In this document: positions 12,148 to 22,976 of the stretch, in pieces
How positions within the stretch are numbered: position 1 is the first letter of the stretch
Layout of the letters: each line of letters begins with the position of its first letter
Origin: Eustoma russellianum
Lineage: Eukaryota; Streptophyta; Magnoliopsida; Gentianales; Gentianaceae
Assembly: GCA_036186865.1 (NCBI GenBank)
Contig: AP025047.1
Location: 29,504,822-29,568,821, forward strand
DNA length: 64,000 nucleotides
Direction: 5' to 3'
Made by a program: the position numbers and the translations under genes
The notes under the pieces: model-generated
Databases searched by the model: none
What the model was told of the DNA's origin: nothing
The model's input: only the letters and a program-made list of their open reading frames with translations

Positions 12148-12403
12148 AATACGAGATTTTGTTCGAGGGCAAGCAGAGGAGTACAACTTTCTTTGGATGA
12201 GATACCGATAAGCGACATCGCATTCCTCAAACTCCATAATAGATAAATTGTGTGTCATTTCCATCTGAAGAACTTTTGATGATGTGGAACCAAGAATAGT
12301 TGAAAATTGCCGTTCTCTAATCTTATAAGAGAAATTTGGCTCAAAGAAATCTTTTCTAGAAAAGTTAAAGCTTATACAAGTCTTGCATTTGGAAGAGGAC
12401 GTT

Positions 12404-12603
12404 GGGTCAATAACCTTTAATAATCTAGTTCACCTAAGATATTTATCAGTATGGAACTGGCATGGGGTAATTTCAGAATATATTTTTAACTTGTAGAATC
12501 AGTGGGTCAATAATCTATAATCATCTAGTGCACCTAAGGTTTATCTGTATGGAATTGGCATGGGGTAATTCCAGAATCTATTTGTAACTTGTAGAATCAA
12601 TAA
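12404..12603 (+). repeat. 100-bp tandem duplication inside the NLR remnant
   Basis: The unit starting GGGTCAATAA at 12404 recurs at 12504 with about 85-90% identity. It contains CATGGGGTAATT and ends TTGTAGAATCA. It duplicates one leucine-rich-repeat segment. The divergence suggests it predates or accompanied loss of function. Confidence 0.9.
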
Positions 12604-12610
12604 ACTTTCA

Positions 12611-13237
12611 TCATTCAGTTTAGTACTGTTTGGAGCAAGCATCATATACCTAAATATGCATTAATCCTTTGGTTTGCTTGTTGAAAGAGAATGAACATAC
12701 AACAAATAGTTAAACTGGAGAATCATTCAATCTAATAATACATGTGTTTATGTGACAGTTTCTTATACATTCAATCTTTTGGCACCTCTTTTATGTAAGG
12801 CTAGGAAGACCTAGCAATGCTGGAAAGCTTGACAAAAGCAATTTCAGTTACTTACCTAATGTAATTTTGTTACATCAATGAAAATTTTAACTTTAAAAAA
12901 ACGTACCAAAAATAATATCTAAAGATCTTCCGTCCACTTTAACTTAACGAATGATATAAACATGCAAGCTGGAACCATGACTATGGGAATATATAAAAAC
13001 TCATCAGCTTAGTGTAGGACCACCAGAATATTATGTGCCAATCCCTCCTTTCCATATCCATTAAGAAAATCCACCAGTTTCCGTTACTCCAAAAATAAGA
13101 ACAAGCATCTTACGTTTCTAGCCCCTTTGTGGGCTCCCTTAGTATTCATGATTAGAGCAACCATAAAGTAACAGAAGAAACAACGAATTCAGAAATGACT
13201 TCATAACAGCTAAATGAGACAGCTTGCTTAAGCATAC
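12611..13237. other. no gene recognised
   Basis: This 627-bp, AT-rich stretch lies between the plus-strand NLR remnant and the minus-strand SCD1 block C. I see no exon continuing either gene. The WD40 half expected downstream of SCD1 block C is absent. Confidence 0.6.
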
Positions 13238-14428
13238 CTGCAGCTTAACTTTGATATCCAAGACAATGCGCTCCCTCTCAGCCTGAGTTAACATTTAGAG
13301 TAAAAAACCAAAAGCACAACCATACTTCCACCGGAAATTTGAAGTGTATGTTGAGAGGACTTATGGCCCTCTCCCTTGAACTTAGACTATCAGCCCTAGA
13401 GTCTTCACCAGAATACACAGAAGGAGAACTGAGAACAAAGGGAAAAAGAAAAAGACAATCACAGATAACGGTTCAACCTCACAGGTAATGACACAAAAGA
13501 AGCATGGTGTTTGTAGCTCAAATGACTGTACCTCGGCAAATGCTTTCCAGAATACTCCAGAGCTCCAGTAGCTGTGGCTAAAAATCTGCTTTTGTTTCTC
13601 CTCCTGCTCTTCAATTCTAATAATGTTTGAAGGAAATCTTTTAAAATAACATTTGCTACCAGATCCTAATGGTTAATGGAGAGAAAAAGTATTCAGGTAC
13701 CCTTACATATATATGACTGAAATCCATCACTCAAAAACAAGATACATCTATATATATAATCAACAGTCGATATTCCTACACCAGGTACAGATATGGTTAT
13801 GGTATTCGGCTCATCCGAAAGGGTTGGAAGAATTGATAAGAGGGCTTTGACTCCTGCCCATTGCATCCTGTAACTTGTCACCCAGGTTATTGTTGTTATC
13901 TTCAAGTCCAAGGCCTCTCTCCAGATATTCCAGAAAACCTTGAGTCTAAGAATTGGGAGATCTGTCAAAATGAACAATTCAAAATAAATCATTCACCAGA
14001 AATTTCAACAATTAAATGCTTCTCCAGATAATCCAGAAAGCCTTGAGTCTAAGAATTGTGAGATCTGTCAAGATAAACAATTCAAAATAAATCATTCACT
14101 AGAAATTTCAACAATTAAATGCTACTATAAGGACGTCAACACGTCAAACAGGAGTAGGCGCAGAGAAGTAACTTTGTTCAAACAGTCGCCTATGTATGAG
14201 AAAATTTTGCAGTACAATATCAGAGAGAAGAAAAACTGCTTGCCATTCGCTCATAAGATGAATTTTCAGAAAATTGAAGTCCTTTTGGTTATGAAAAAAA
14301 AAAATATCTATAGCTGAAAAGAAGACCATATGTTTAAAGGCTACCATTGGATCTGGTGGCTGGCTGGTCGACCAAGAACGTTTCTTCAAAAATGTCTGGC
14401 TATTAAAGACTTGAGTTTCAGTATTTTC
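13238..14428 (-). pseudogene. SCD1: SCD1-like DENN-domain gene, block C (post-DENN exons)
   Basis: Five degenerate exons read on the minus strand in gene order. 14345-14428 gives 28 clean codons containing ENTETQVFN and FLKKRSWSTSQPPDPM, with AG and GT at its edges. About 13707-13961 gives GFLEYLERGL, GDKLQDAMGR and, after a frameshift, DEPNTITISVPGV. 13532-13616 gives EEQEEKQKQI, then after an extra T in a T run ATGALEYSGKHLP. 13366-13428 gives SPSVYSGEDSRADSLSSRERA. 13238-13282 gives AERERIVLDIKVKLQ, followed by GT. These match, in order, the segment of plant SCD1 between the DENN and WD40 parts, as I remember that protein. SCD1 acts with a Rab GTPase in vesicle traffic and cytokinesis. The splice donor after 13366 reads AT instead of GT. 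The WD40 half is missing. Confidence 0.87.
13918..14123 (-). repeat. 103-bp tandem duplication at an SCD1 exon edge
   Basis: The block starting TCTCCAGATA at 13918 recurs at 14021 with only a few differences. It covers an exon start and its acceptor intron sequence, so the upstream copy is a partial duplicate of the 13707-13961 exon. Confidence 0.9.
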
Positions 14429-14815
14429 CTGATAAAAAAACGAATTAAATTTATTTCTAGAAATTGTTTCTTTAGGAACACTCATTCGGACAGATTAATC
14501 AGGTGAAACTGATGTCTGCCAAGGAATTACGGTAGCCACCCAACAAAGAAGCAATGAACTTTAGAAATATGAACCTGCATGTAAGAACATATTGAAGCCT
14601 TATAGATGTAGACAGTGATCAAAAAATACAGCATAGCGTCTGTCAAGCTCAACGTGGAACTACGGAAGATACAGCAAAGCATGATATTAACTAAAAATCA
14701 GGTGTGCTTGCAGAAAAGTGTAGAATGTAGTCAATCGGCATACACAAATACGTGTTAAATGCCAACTACGTGTGCAACATGAGGCATCAGAAACAAACTA
14801 CAAATGCCAACTACG
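14429..14815. other. SCD1 intron remnant with a short direct repeat
   Basis: No exon is seen. The phrase AAATGCCAACTACGTG occurs at about 14757 and again about 46 bp later at 14803-14818, where the second copy runs into the copia-3 LTR. The five bases 14811-14815 (CTACG) are the left target duplication of that LTR. Confidence 0.65.
14811..14815. repeat. target site duplication CTACG, left copy
   Basis: CTACG directly precedes the LTR at 14816. Its partner is at 35816-35820 in reverse complement, next to the inverted 3' end of the same LTR family. The host phrase CTACGTGTGCAA, present at 14766-14777, also follows that partner. Confidence 0.75.
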
Positions 14816-15030
14816 TGTTGATATTGCACGCGTTGTAACAAATTAGTAACAAATCATTCCTTAATTAGTTGAGATATTTACTTACCATAGGCTAGGAATT
14901 CTATAGCAACCATCATTAGTGTATATTCTTTATTCCATATTTAGATAGTAATTGTAAAAGATAAATAATACGTTGTATTGTAAATCAAAGCAATGAAAAT
15001 CAATTCCATTCCTCTATGTGCTACTGAACA
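14816..15030 (+). repeat. copia-3 5' LTR, family A (215 bp)
   Basis: It starts TGTTGATATTGCACG and ends GTGCTACTGAACA, immediately followed by a tRNA-Met primer site. Its last 99 bp match the reverse complement of 35821-35919 with about two differences. Confidence 0.88.
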
Positions 15031-15042
15031 TGGTATCAGAGA
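15031..15042 (+). promoter_or_regulatory. primer binding site of copia-3
   Basis: TGGTATCAGAGA directly follows the LTR end and is complementary to initiator tRNA-Met. Confidence 0.9.
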
Positions 15043-15363
15043 CAGCACAATCCTAGAGGATGTGTTGGTTTTGGGCATAGGCTCAGAAAATACTCATCAT
15101 CGCCATAGGTAACCATACCTTTCTCGGCCAACATCCGGCCACTTTTGCCAATCAACCGGTTGCTGATATTGAGTCAGCCATCCAGATTGCTTATCCTTGA
15201 AATTGCTCAGACCAAATCCTGTGTCCTCATCACTATACCCATCCAAAAAGTTTCGATTTTTCCCTGCAAATAACCAACAAATATGTCAGAGATCCCAGAA
15301 ACTTCAGACACCTCTTAACCAAAAGCCACAAACACGCCTAGCCCTGGGGATCTGGCCATCCAA

Positions 15364-16463
15364 GTGGCTCAGATCCTCAGAAACAGTCTCAACTCGTCAC
15401 CACCCTCTCAGACACCTTTACCAGAAAATCTGACTATTGCTGTCAAATTAAATGGCAGCAACTTTACATTATGGTCCAGAGTTATCTATAGAGCTATCCT
15501 AGGCAGAGGACGCAGCTCCCATCTTACAGGGATGCCTCCTCCGCCTCCTCAGACAGACCCAAAGTTTCCGCGATGGGAACAAGATGACAACTCTGTATTC
15601 ACATGGATCCTGCAGAACGTTGATCCCAGTATGATCAACAGTGTTTCCCGCTATCCAACAGCGAAAGCCCTTTGGGATGGACTAGCCTTAACTTACGGTT
15701 CAGGAGGGGACTCCTTGCAAGTTTTTGACTTGCACAGGAGAGCAAACAATATCGACAGGGGGATGGCTCCCTAGAATCATGTTGGAACGCACTTCAGCAT
15801 CTATGGGTATCAATTGATACCCTAGATCTGAACCCAATGAAATGCACTAAGGATATCAGTTCCGACAACCGTAAAATGCAAGAGTTTCGACTTTACCAAT
15901 TCCTCACAGCCATTAGCGACAAATACGAGGAAGAAAAGAAAGAACTTCTGAAGAGAATACCGTTACCATCAGTGGAGGCTGTGTTTTCAGAAATCAAACG
16001 GGCAGAATCAAGATCTGGACTGATCAAGCATGGTCCCTCAGAGCAAATCTCTTCACAGGGAATTGGACAAGGCTTGGCTGCCAGAACATCGCAGGGACGA
16101 GACCACGGTACTGGAGGAGAAAAAGGGTTGCACTCTGGACAGCAATCACAACGCTCAGCTTCAAAGGTGGACAAAAGTCACCTTATCTGCGAACACTGTG
16201 GAAAGAAAAGACACAAGAAGGAGAGTTGCTTCCAGATTCTAGCTACCCTGACTGGTGGGAAGGCAAAAAACCCACCACCACAGGAACAGGGGGGAAAAGT
16301 GGTTGCCATCAGAGCCTTCGAAGCAGTCAAAGAAGGAGCAGAAAGCAGTGGCCACATCACAGAAGGAGGCAACCAGCGGAATGCTCAAAACGAAGAAAAC
16401 AAAGAAGATGGCGGCACAGGTAAATGGGGGTTGGAGGTAACCCTAACCCCCAAACCCATTTAA
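15364..16463 (+). pseudogene. copia-3 gag (frameshifted)
   Basis: This is capsid protein of the UBN2/Retrotran_gag type. It opens MAQILRNSLNSS and has the family signature KLNGSNFTLWSR near residue 27, then YPTAKALWDGL. The frame ends at 15774 and is resumed by the 15837-16463 frame (FRLYQFLTAISDKYEE). A zinc knuckle of C-x2-C-x4-H-x4-C form, CEHCGKKRHKKESC, lies at about 16189-16230. The region after it is rich in Gly, Lys and Glu. One frameshift at about 15770 breaks it. ATG 15364 was chosen because it precedes the conserved signature at the usual distance. Confidence 0.88.
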
Positions 16464-16519
16464 TACCCGAAATTACATGTTTGGTCCCCCCCTAAATAAC
16501 TAGATATGCCCCTGTTATT

Positions 16520-18582
16520 TTGTCTCAAGTTAATATGGTCCAGGCACTCTCCAGATCTGCGCAGTCAGACCCCAATATTCACCAAACTCCCATTACATCC
16601 CCATTAAATCCTCATATTACCGATTGTATCCCTGCCAAATCCCAAAATTTACAAATTAGCCCCGCAAAGACCCAAAATTTACAAATTGACCCCCAGCTCT
16701 TCCCAAAGTCACATACACCCTACGCTTACCGAACGAAATCTCACTTAAAACCAACATCTTGGATCTTTGACTGTGGAGCCACTGACACAATGACTTTTGA
16801 CCCCAATGACCTTACCAACATATCTCCACCAACAAAGACCCACGTTGAAACCGCCAATGGTGAAATAATACATGTCTATGGCAGTGGCCCTATTGCAATT
16901 ATCTGAATGTTACCATCCAAAATTGTCTGTTTGTTCCATCTCTCTCCACTAAATTGTTATCGATTAGTCAACTCACCAAGCAATTGGATCGCGTTGTTCT
17001 TATATACCCATCGTTTTGCGTGTTGCAGGACATTCATACTCAGGAGATTATTGTACGTGGTACTGAGCGTGATGGCCTGTATTATGTAGATGCAGTGGTG
17101 CAACACAACAAGTCTAATCTCGCCACTGGTACGGTCTCTCGCCAGTTATGGTTGTGGCACCGTCGATTAGGACACCCCTCATTTAGTTATCTTCAAAAGC
17201 TTTTTCCCTAGTTGTTTTCTGATACTTTGCATACTTTTATATGTGACACGTGCCTCCGGCTAAACAGCCACGAGCGACTTACCGCTCTAATAATACCAGA
17301 ACAAATCGTATTTTTTCTCTTATACATTCGGATGTGTGGGGTCCTGCCCCTCATTCTACCTCATTGGGATTTCGATACTTTGTTACCTTTATTGATGATT
17401 ATTCTCGCATGACATGGCTATACATTTTAAAAAACAAATCAGATGTCACACAAATTTGTTGAGTTTTTCAAAATGGTCAAAACACAGTATAATTTGACCA
17501 TTCAGATACTTCGGTCCGATAATGGCGGGGAATATTTTGATGGGGCACTAAAAAATTTCATCCGGGATAATGGGATTATACATCAAACCTCTTGCTCTGA
17601 CACACCAGAACAAAATGGGGTGGCAGAACGCAAAAACCGCACTCTTCTTGAAATGGCCCGAGCAATCATGCTCGAATCATTTGTTCCTCGGGGTTTTTGG
17701 CCGGAGGCCATGTCCACTGCTACTTATCTCAGTAATCGCCTACCAACAGTCATCCTACACCATAAAACCCCACTCGAAACCCTTTCAACCCAAGTTGATA
17801 TTCCCTCCATCTTAACCTTGCCACCCTAAGTTTTTGGATGCACTGTTTATATACACATACCCAAAACCCACCGAACCAAACTTGATCTCTGTGCCGAGAA
17901 ATGTGTCTTTGTTGGCTATGCATCCACCCAGAAAGGATATCGGTGCTACAATTCTCGCACTCGCCGAATCCATGTAACCATGAACTGTGTCTTCTTGGAA
18001 ACTGAATTCTTCTTTGCCACCCAATCTCGGTCTCAGGGGAGATAACTAGTGAGGATCCTCTCGATTGGTTGTCCAATCCGTGCTGGTTGTTGACTGAACC
18101 AACACGGCAAGTAGATGACTCTGACTGTGCTATAGCTCCCTCCGATAATACAGTCATCGCTCCAGTACCCGACAAGGACCCTCCTCAGATGAATGCACCA
18201 CGGCAAGTCTATGGATGTTGTCTTTCATGAACAAACACCCTATTTTTCTACTCCACATAATCCAGACACATTTTGGCATGAAAGTCTCCAAACTGACCCC
18301 TTGGTTACACCTAATCTTCCGAACACACTGGAAGCAATTCCGTCCCCTCTGGAAATTGCTTCAGGGGGAGAATCAACTACCAACAAAGACCAGTCCCAAT
18401 CCAATGAAAACCAATCAAATGAAAACCAAATTAATAATCAAACTGACCCCAAAACCCATGAACCAGAAAAGCCAATTATCGTCTATTCCAGGAGAAAACA
18501 AAATCAAGGCAGTGAGCACCCTCTGATCGAAACAGTCCATGATCCCGAACTGGTACCTCTCCCTGAAGAAACTATGAGGAAT
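16520..18582 (+). pseudogene. copia-3 protease and integrase (broken)
   Basis: The protease core WIFDCGATDTM carries D-C-G (16769-16777) where an active enzyme has D-S/T-G. After a frame change comes the GAG-pre-integrase box LWLWHRRLGHPSF (about 17145-17190). Integrase follows in several frames: HSDVWGP, FIDDYSRMTWLY, the SDNGGEY motif and PEQNGVAERKN supply the catalytic D, D and E positions. A variable linker rich in Asn and Gln (from about 18193) leads to the hAT insertion. Stops and shifts near 16905, 17211, 17460 and 17829 make it non-functional. Confidence 0.87.
18575..18582. repeat. 8-bp target duplication TGAGGAAT, left copy
   Basis: It is identical to 19208-19215 and flanks the hAT-type element exactly. 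Confidence 0.9.
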
Positions 18583-19207
18583 CAGTGTTGTTAGAGGCGC
18601 GGGGCGCACCGAGGCGATAGCTGTGAAAATTTGGGGCGCGGGGCGCGGGGCGCGGGGCGACGGGGCGCGCGTCCCATGAATCGGGGCGCCCCAAAGTCAT
18701 TATAATTTTAATAACCTGACCTGCTTTGGAGGAAGGAGGTATTTATAGCCTCATAGGGTTCCAACTGACCTGCTTTGGAGATGGCGGCGGCAACGGGAGA
18801 TGGCGGCGGCGGCGGCAACGGGAGATGGCGGCGGCGGCGGAGGCAGCGGGAGATGGCGACGGCGGCGGACGTGGCGGCTGCGGTTTGCGATGTCGACTTT
18901 TTGCGATGTCGACTTTCGACTTTTTGCGATGTCGACTTTAAGGATAAAGCATTTAATTTTATTTGTTTTATTTTAATAAAAAGAAATTACTTTTTTTTAA
19001 AAAAAAACTAAAACTGCTATTTTTATTATCAGCGCCTCATGCGCCTCGCCCCCTGCGCCCCAAACGCCCCCTGCGCCCCACCCGCCTCGAGCGCGTCCCG
19101 CCTCGCTTCAGGTAAGTCGCACGCCTCGGAAGACTTGTGGCGAATTAGGCTGCGCCTCGTGCGCCCCGCGCCCCGGGCGCGCCCCGGGCGCAAATTTAAC
19201 AACACTG
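18583..19207. mobile_element. non-autonomous hAT-type DNA transposon (625 bp)
   Basis: The ends are inverted: CAGTGTTGTTA at the left, TAACAACACTG at the right. They are flanked by an 8-bp duplication. A CAGTG-type terminus with 8-bp duplication is the hAT pattern. Both subterminal zones are extremely GC-rich repeats built on GGGGCGC (left 18634-18672; right about 19034-19190 as GCGCC/CGCCCC). The middle holds a GGC-rich minisatellite at 18780-18870 and three copies of GCGATGTCGACTTT at about 18887-18942. No transposase is encoded. Element plus duplication is 633 bp, a multiple of three, so its loss would restore the copia-3 frame. Confidence 0.88.
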
Positions 19208-19215
19208 TGAGGAAT
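19208..19215. repeat. 8-bp target duplication TGAGGAAT, right copy
   Basis: It matches 18575-18582. The copia pol frame resumes immediately after. Confidence 0.9.
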
Positions 19216-20882
19216 CAGTCACTGGATTTGCCTATTGCCCTGAGAAAAGGAAAAAGAAGTTGCACCTCACACCCCATATCACGGTATGTTGCCACCGATA
19301 AATTGTCTCCAAGTTTTGCTGGATTTACCTCAAAAATCACTCAGATTGTGGTGCCAAAAGACATACACCAAGCAATGGCCGAACCAAATTGGAGAGCTGC
19401 TGTTGAAGAGGAAATAAAGGCACTAAAAGGAAATAAAACCTGGGATATAGTCCAACTACCAAAAAATAAAAAACCGGTAGGATGCAAGTGGGTATTTTCA
19501 GTTAAAACTAATGCTGATGGAACTATAAGCAGGTACAAAGCACGATTGGTCGCTAAAGGATACACTCAAATGCATGGGTTAGACTATAATGAGACTTTCG
19601 CACCAGTGGCAAAATTAAATTCAGTACGAGTTCTGTTGTCTCTTGCAGCTTGTCTTGATTGGCCTCTATTGCAATTAGATGTTAAGAATGCCTTTCTGAA
19701 TGGAGACTTACATGAAGAAGTATATATGGATCTTCCACCAGGAGTTGTAAGGCAACCAGGACAAGTGTGTAGGCTGCGGAAATCACTTTATGGACTCAAA
19801 CAATCTCCTAGAGAATGGTTCGGAAGATTCGCCCAAACAGTCAAATCCCGGGGGTTCTCTCAGTCACAGGCAGACCACACATTGTTTTATAAGCATACAC
19901 CGAGTGGAAAAAGGGCTATTCTTCTTGTGTACGTGGATGATATTATCCTTACTGGAGATGATCACATTGAAATTAACTTGCTCAAGAAGCATCTAGCTCA
20001 AGAATTTGAGATGAAGGAACTAGGTGCGTTAAGATACTTCCTTGGAATGGAAGTTGCTCGGAACTCAACAGGCATAGTAGTCTCACAACGGAAATATATC
20101 CTGGACCTTATACAAGAAACTGGTATGCTAGGATGTAGACCTGCAGATACACCAATCGAGCCTAATACTAAGCTAAGTCTTGAAGAAGGGGCAGCAGTGG
20201 ATCAAGGCACATATCAGCGATTGGTAGGAAAGCTCATATATCTAGCTCATACACGTCCAGATATTACATATGCTGTTAGTCTGGTTAGTCAGTTCATGCA
20301 CTCTCCCAGACAAAGACACTTGGAAGCAGTCTATAGGATCTTCAGATACCTTAAGAGACACCAGGACGAGGTTTGTTCTTCCAGAAAAATACCAACAGAA
20401 ACCTTGAAGTCTATACTGATGCAGATTGGGCGGGATCAGTAGTGGATCGACGATCAACATCAGGATACTGTACCTATGTGTGGGGAAATCTTGTGACTTG
20501 GAGAAGCAAGAAGCAATCAGTAGTGGCCCGCAGCAGTGCAGAAGCAGAGTTTCGCTCTTTAGCTCATGGGATATGTGAAGGCATTTGGCTAAGAAGATTA
20601 CTATCTGAACTTAAGACAAAGATTGATGTACCTATACGGCTCTATTGTGATAATAAGGCTGCTGTCAGCATCGCACATAATCCAGTTCATCATGATAGGA
20701 CTAAGCATGTGGAGGTTGATAGACATTTTATTCGGGAAAAGATTGATGATGGAAGCTTCTGTATCTCTTATGTTCCTACTAAGCATCAGGCAGCAGATAT
20801 ATTTACCAAGGGACTCTATCGACCAAATTTTGACTTCTTAGTCACCAAGCTTGGAATGAAGAATATCTACATCCCAGCTTGA
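19216..20882 (+). pseudogene. copia-3 RT and RNase H (one frameshift)
   Basis: RT opens after the linker box LPIALRKGKRSC. It shows GCKWVFSVK, RLVAKGYTQ, QLDVKNAFLNGD, SLYGLKQSP and the catalytic YVDD at 19930-19941, all in one open frame to about 20365. A single missing base near 20365-20375 moves the frame to 20373-20882, which encodes RNase H: YTDADWAG, SAEAEF and YCDNKAAVSIAHNP give the catalytic Asp/Glu residues. It ends with the usual ADIFTKGL box and a stop at 20880-20882. Apart from that one shift the region is well kept, unlike the 5' half of the element. Confidence 0.93.
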
Positions 20883-20889
20883 GGGGGAG
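20883..20889 (+). promoter_or_regulatory. polypurine tract of copia-3
   Basis: The purine run GAGGGGGAG (20881-20889) overlaps the stop and directly precedes the LTR start TGTTGG at 20890. Confidence 0.85.
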
Positions 20890-21147
20890 TGTTGGAATAT
20901 TGACCGAATAGCTAAAATTGTGCCAGTGTGTCAATGTATTAATTAGGTATATAGCTGGAATATTGACCAAGTTATTACTGTATTAATTAGGTGTATAGAT
21001 GTAATATTGACCAAATTATTACTGTATTATCCGTAGATATTAGGCGATATTTTTTGGAGATTAGTCTAGAAACTACTGTAACCTCTGGGTATAAATATAC
21101 CCCTTTGTGATGCTATTGAACGTAGAGCAGTTTTACCTTCCTCAACA
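20890..21147 (+). repeat. copia-3 3' LTR, family B (about 258 bp)
   Basis: It starts TGTTGGAATATTGACC next to the polypurine tract. The most likely end is CCTCAACA at 21147; TTTTACACA at 21171 is an alternative. The first part contains three diverged copies of about 47 bp (GGAATATTGACC... TTAATTAGGT) at about 20892, 20952 and 21000. It shares no visible identity with the left LTR beyond TGTTG. Confidence 0.8.
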
Positions 21148-22809
21148 TTTATTCTAAAGCTTTTACACAGTGGCCTACTAAAATAGTTCCGCAATATGTT
21201 CATTAATCTTCCAATAAGGTCCGAAAGAAATGAAAACAAACAGAAAAAAGAACAAAAATAAAACTTTAATAGAAAAAAAGAGTAGAACTAAAGTGACCAT
21301 TCTCAAGTAATGACACCGCAAAATTAACTCAGTTTTTATTTCAAAATGCATGATAAGTTTAGAAAAAGATACTAATCGTGAATATTAATCTGTTTGCAGC
21401 TAACAGAACTGCAAGACAGGGAGAATGATGGCCAAACAAATGGGATACGATTTTCAAGACTTGTATATATCTGAAAGATCATTTGGTTTCATTATTTAAA
21501 AGAAAATCCTACAAATACCACAAAAAAATTAAATACGTGAATGCATTCAACGCAGTTTGACTAATTTAGAAGGACCATCCCAGCAGTTAATCTCAATATT
21601 TCGTAACAAATATATATCCTTGTCTAAACAAAACTGTTTTTATTTGATGAACTTCAAGAGTGAACAAGAACATGCCACAAAATTATTTCTACTAAAATAT
21701 CAATAAGATAGTAGCCTAATCCCCAACAAATGGGCCCCAATTACAGGGATTTATAAAAGGCATGGTTTATCTGACGCCATCATTCTCCAACGCCCAAGAT
21801 ATCATGAACTTCTAAATACTGCCGCTCCCTATCTTACTGGATCTCCCTTTCCAACAATTAGACATGTTATAACGCTTAACACATGCATTTAAAGATCATC
21901 TTTGAAAATGACAAAACAATTTCAGAAGCTTTTTTATAACTTTCTCCGGAACAGACACAGCTTCAACTTTCTTTACCAATAATTTGCTTTGTATCCTATC
22001 CATTCTTGATTGCTCGCTCATCCATCTTAGCATTCTCAAATCTCCACATGTTTTGGCCCAGTATACAGACCTGTATAGCATTGCAACCGTATGGCCGTCC
22101 CTTAAAACATTATTTTACCCTTCAGGCAATCTTTATGGTTGCATAGACTACATGATGCACATTTCTAGTTCAACCATAGTTTGACAGCCCATATGTACTG
22201 ATTTTCGCATTTAATTTGACACATGTATTTTTACAAACATTTTAACTAATCCGCTGGTGCTTTCTACGTCCAATGCCTTATGACATAGAATCTGTAATTG
22301 TCAAATGACATAATAAACTTTCCTATTTTTCTACTTGTCCATCCAGACAGAACGGCCAAATGTTTTTATCTGTTGTAACTTCAGATTTCATTAATGTAAT
22401 AGCATAATGATAATAACACAGAGAGTTAGTCATCAACCAAAACCAAGCTATTCAAAACCCCAATGCCCCTACCGTTATGGACAAGTACTATGGTCTATAC
22501 GCATATTAACTGCAACCTTCCAATCAATTCTGTTTTTTAACAACCCCTTTCCATGAGCTAGCAAAAAAATCTTGCAGTTTATTACATTTTGGGTTCTTGT
22601 AACAGCAATTTTTTTGACATGATTCTCACACATATGCAACTTTGAAGTCACCTACTTAAAGAAAGATCGAAGCCTTTGGGCACCATATTTACCATTACAA
22701 CAGAAAGATCTTCACCAGGTTAAGAACATCATCAAGTATTAAGATACTTTCTCCTGTCAAAAATGTACCAACATCAAAGGCACACAATTAATTGTTCAAG
22801 TATTCAGTG
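21148..22809. other. no gene recognised (downstream of SCD1 block A)
   Basis: This AT-rich stretch of 1.66 kb has no convincing exon. A 61-codon minus-strand frame at 21896-22081 has mildly protein-like composition but no family signature. It may be former intron sequence of the SCD1-like gene. Confidence 0.5.
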
Positions 22810-22936
22810 TTTTAGAAGCACCAACATAAGGGATCAGTCCAATGGCTTCAAAAAAGATCTATTGTGCATATTCACCAAGTTTAAGGGGAAATCTTCATTT
22901 TGATACTCTCTGATAAAAACAAAAAAGCAGTATAAA

Positions 22937-22976
22937 TATGTGTGTGTGTGTGTGTGTGCATGTATATATATAGGGG
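22937..22976. repeat. TG/TA microsatellite
   Basis: About nine TG units are followed by CATGTATATATATAG. It lies just 3' of the 23017-23231 exon, in intron sequence. Confidence 0.9.

Larger units (their letters stand above)
12143..12610 (+). pseudogene. NLR fragment, part 2: post-MHD linker and first LRRs
   Basis: This continues the receptor interrupted at 3571. It opens with IRDFVRGQAEEYNFL, matching the 'LLRDLCLREA--ENFL' linker after the MHD motif in plant CC-NLRs. A stop follows at about 12209. Decayed leucine-rich repeat text can still be read at about 12380-12490 (EEDVGSINN, NLVHLRYLSVWNWHG, ISEYIFNL). The segment contains a 100-bp tandem duplication covering that repeat. Several stops and frame changes make it a clear pseudogene. 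NLRs signal pathogen recognition in the cytoplasm; this one cannot. Everything after the second repeat copy is lost or unrecognisable. Confidence 0.8.
14816..21147 (+). mobile_element. copia-3: chimeric Ty1/copia element
   Basis: LTR, primer site, gag, protease, integrase, RT, RNase H, polypurine tract and LTR occur in correct copia order on one strand. However, the 215-bp left LTR and the 258-bp right LTR do not resemble each other by eye, and their flanks share no target duplication. The matching right end of the left LTR is instead at 35821-35919, inverted. The element is best read as a hybrid of two copia families. A hAT-type element sits in its pol. Confidence 0.85.

Noticed and set aside
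18726..19011. Arg/Gly-rich ORFs
   Set aside because: They are translations of the GGC minisatellite in the hAT-type element, with no start context or family signature.
19039..19215. ATG at 19039 as the true start of the copia-3 RT frame
   Set aside because: The first part lies inside the hAT-type element; the pol text begins only after the target duplication at 19208-19215.
21896..22081. Possible SCD1 exon (61-codon minus ORF)
   Set aside because: I could not match it to any part of SCD1 or another family; kept only as unassigned sequence.
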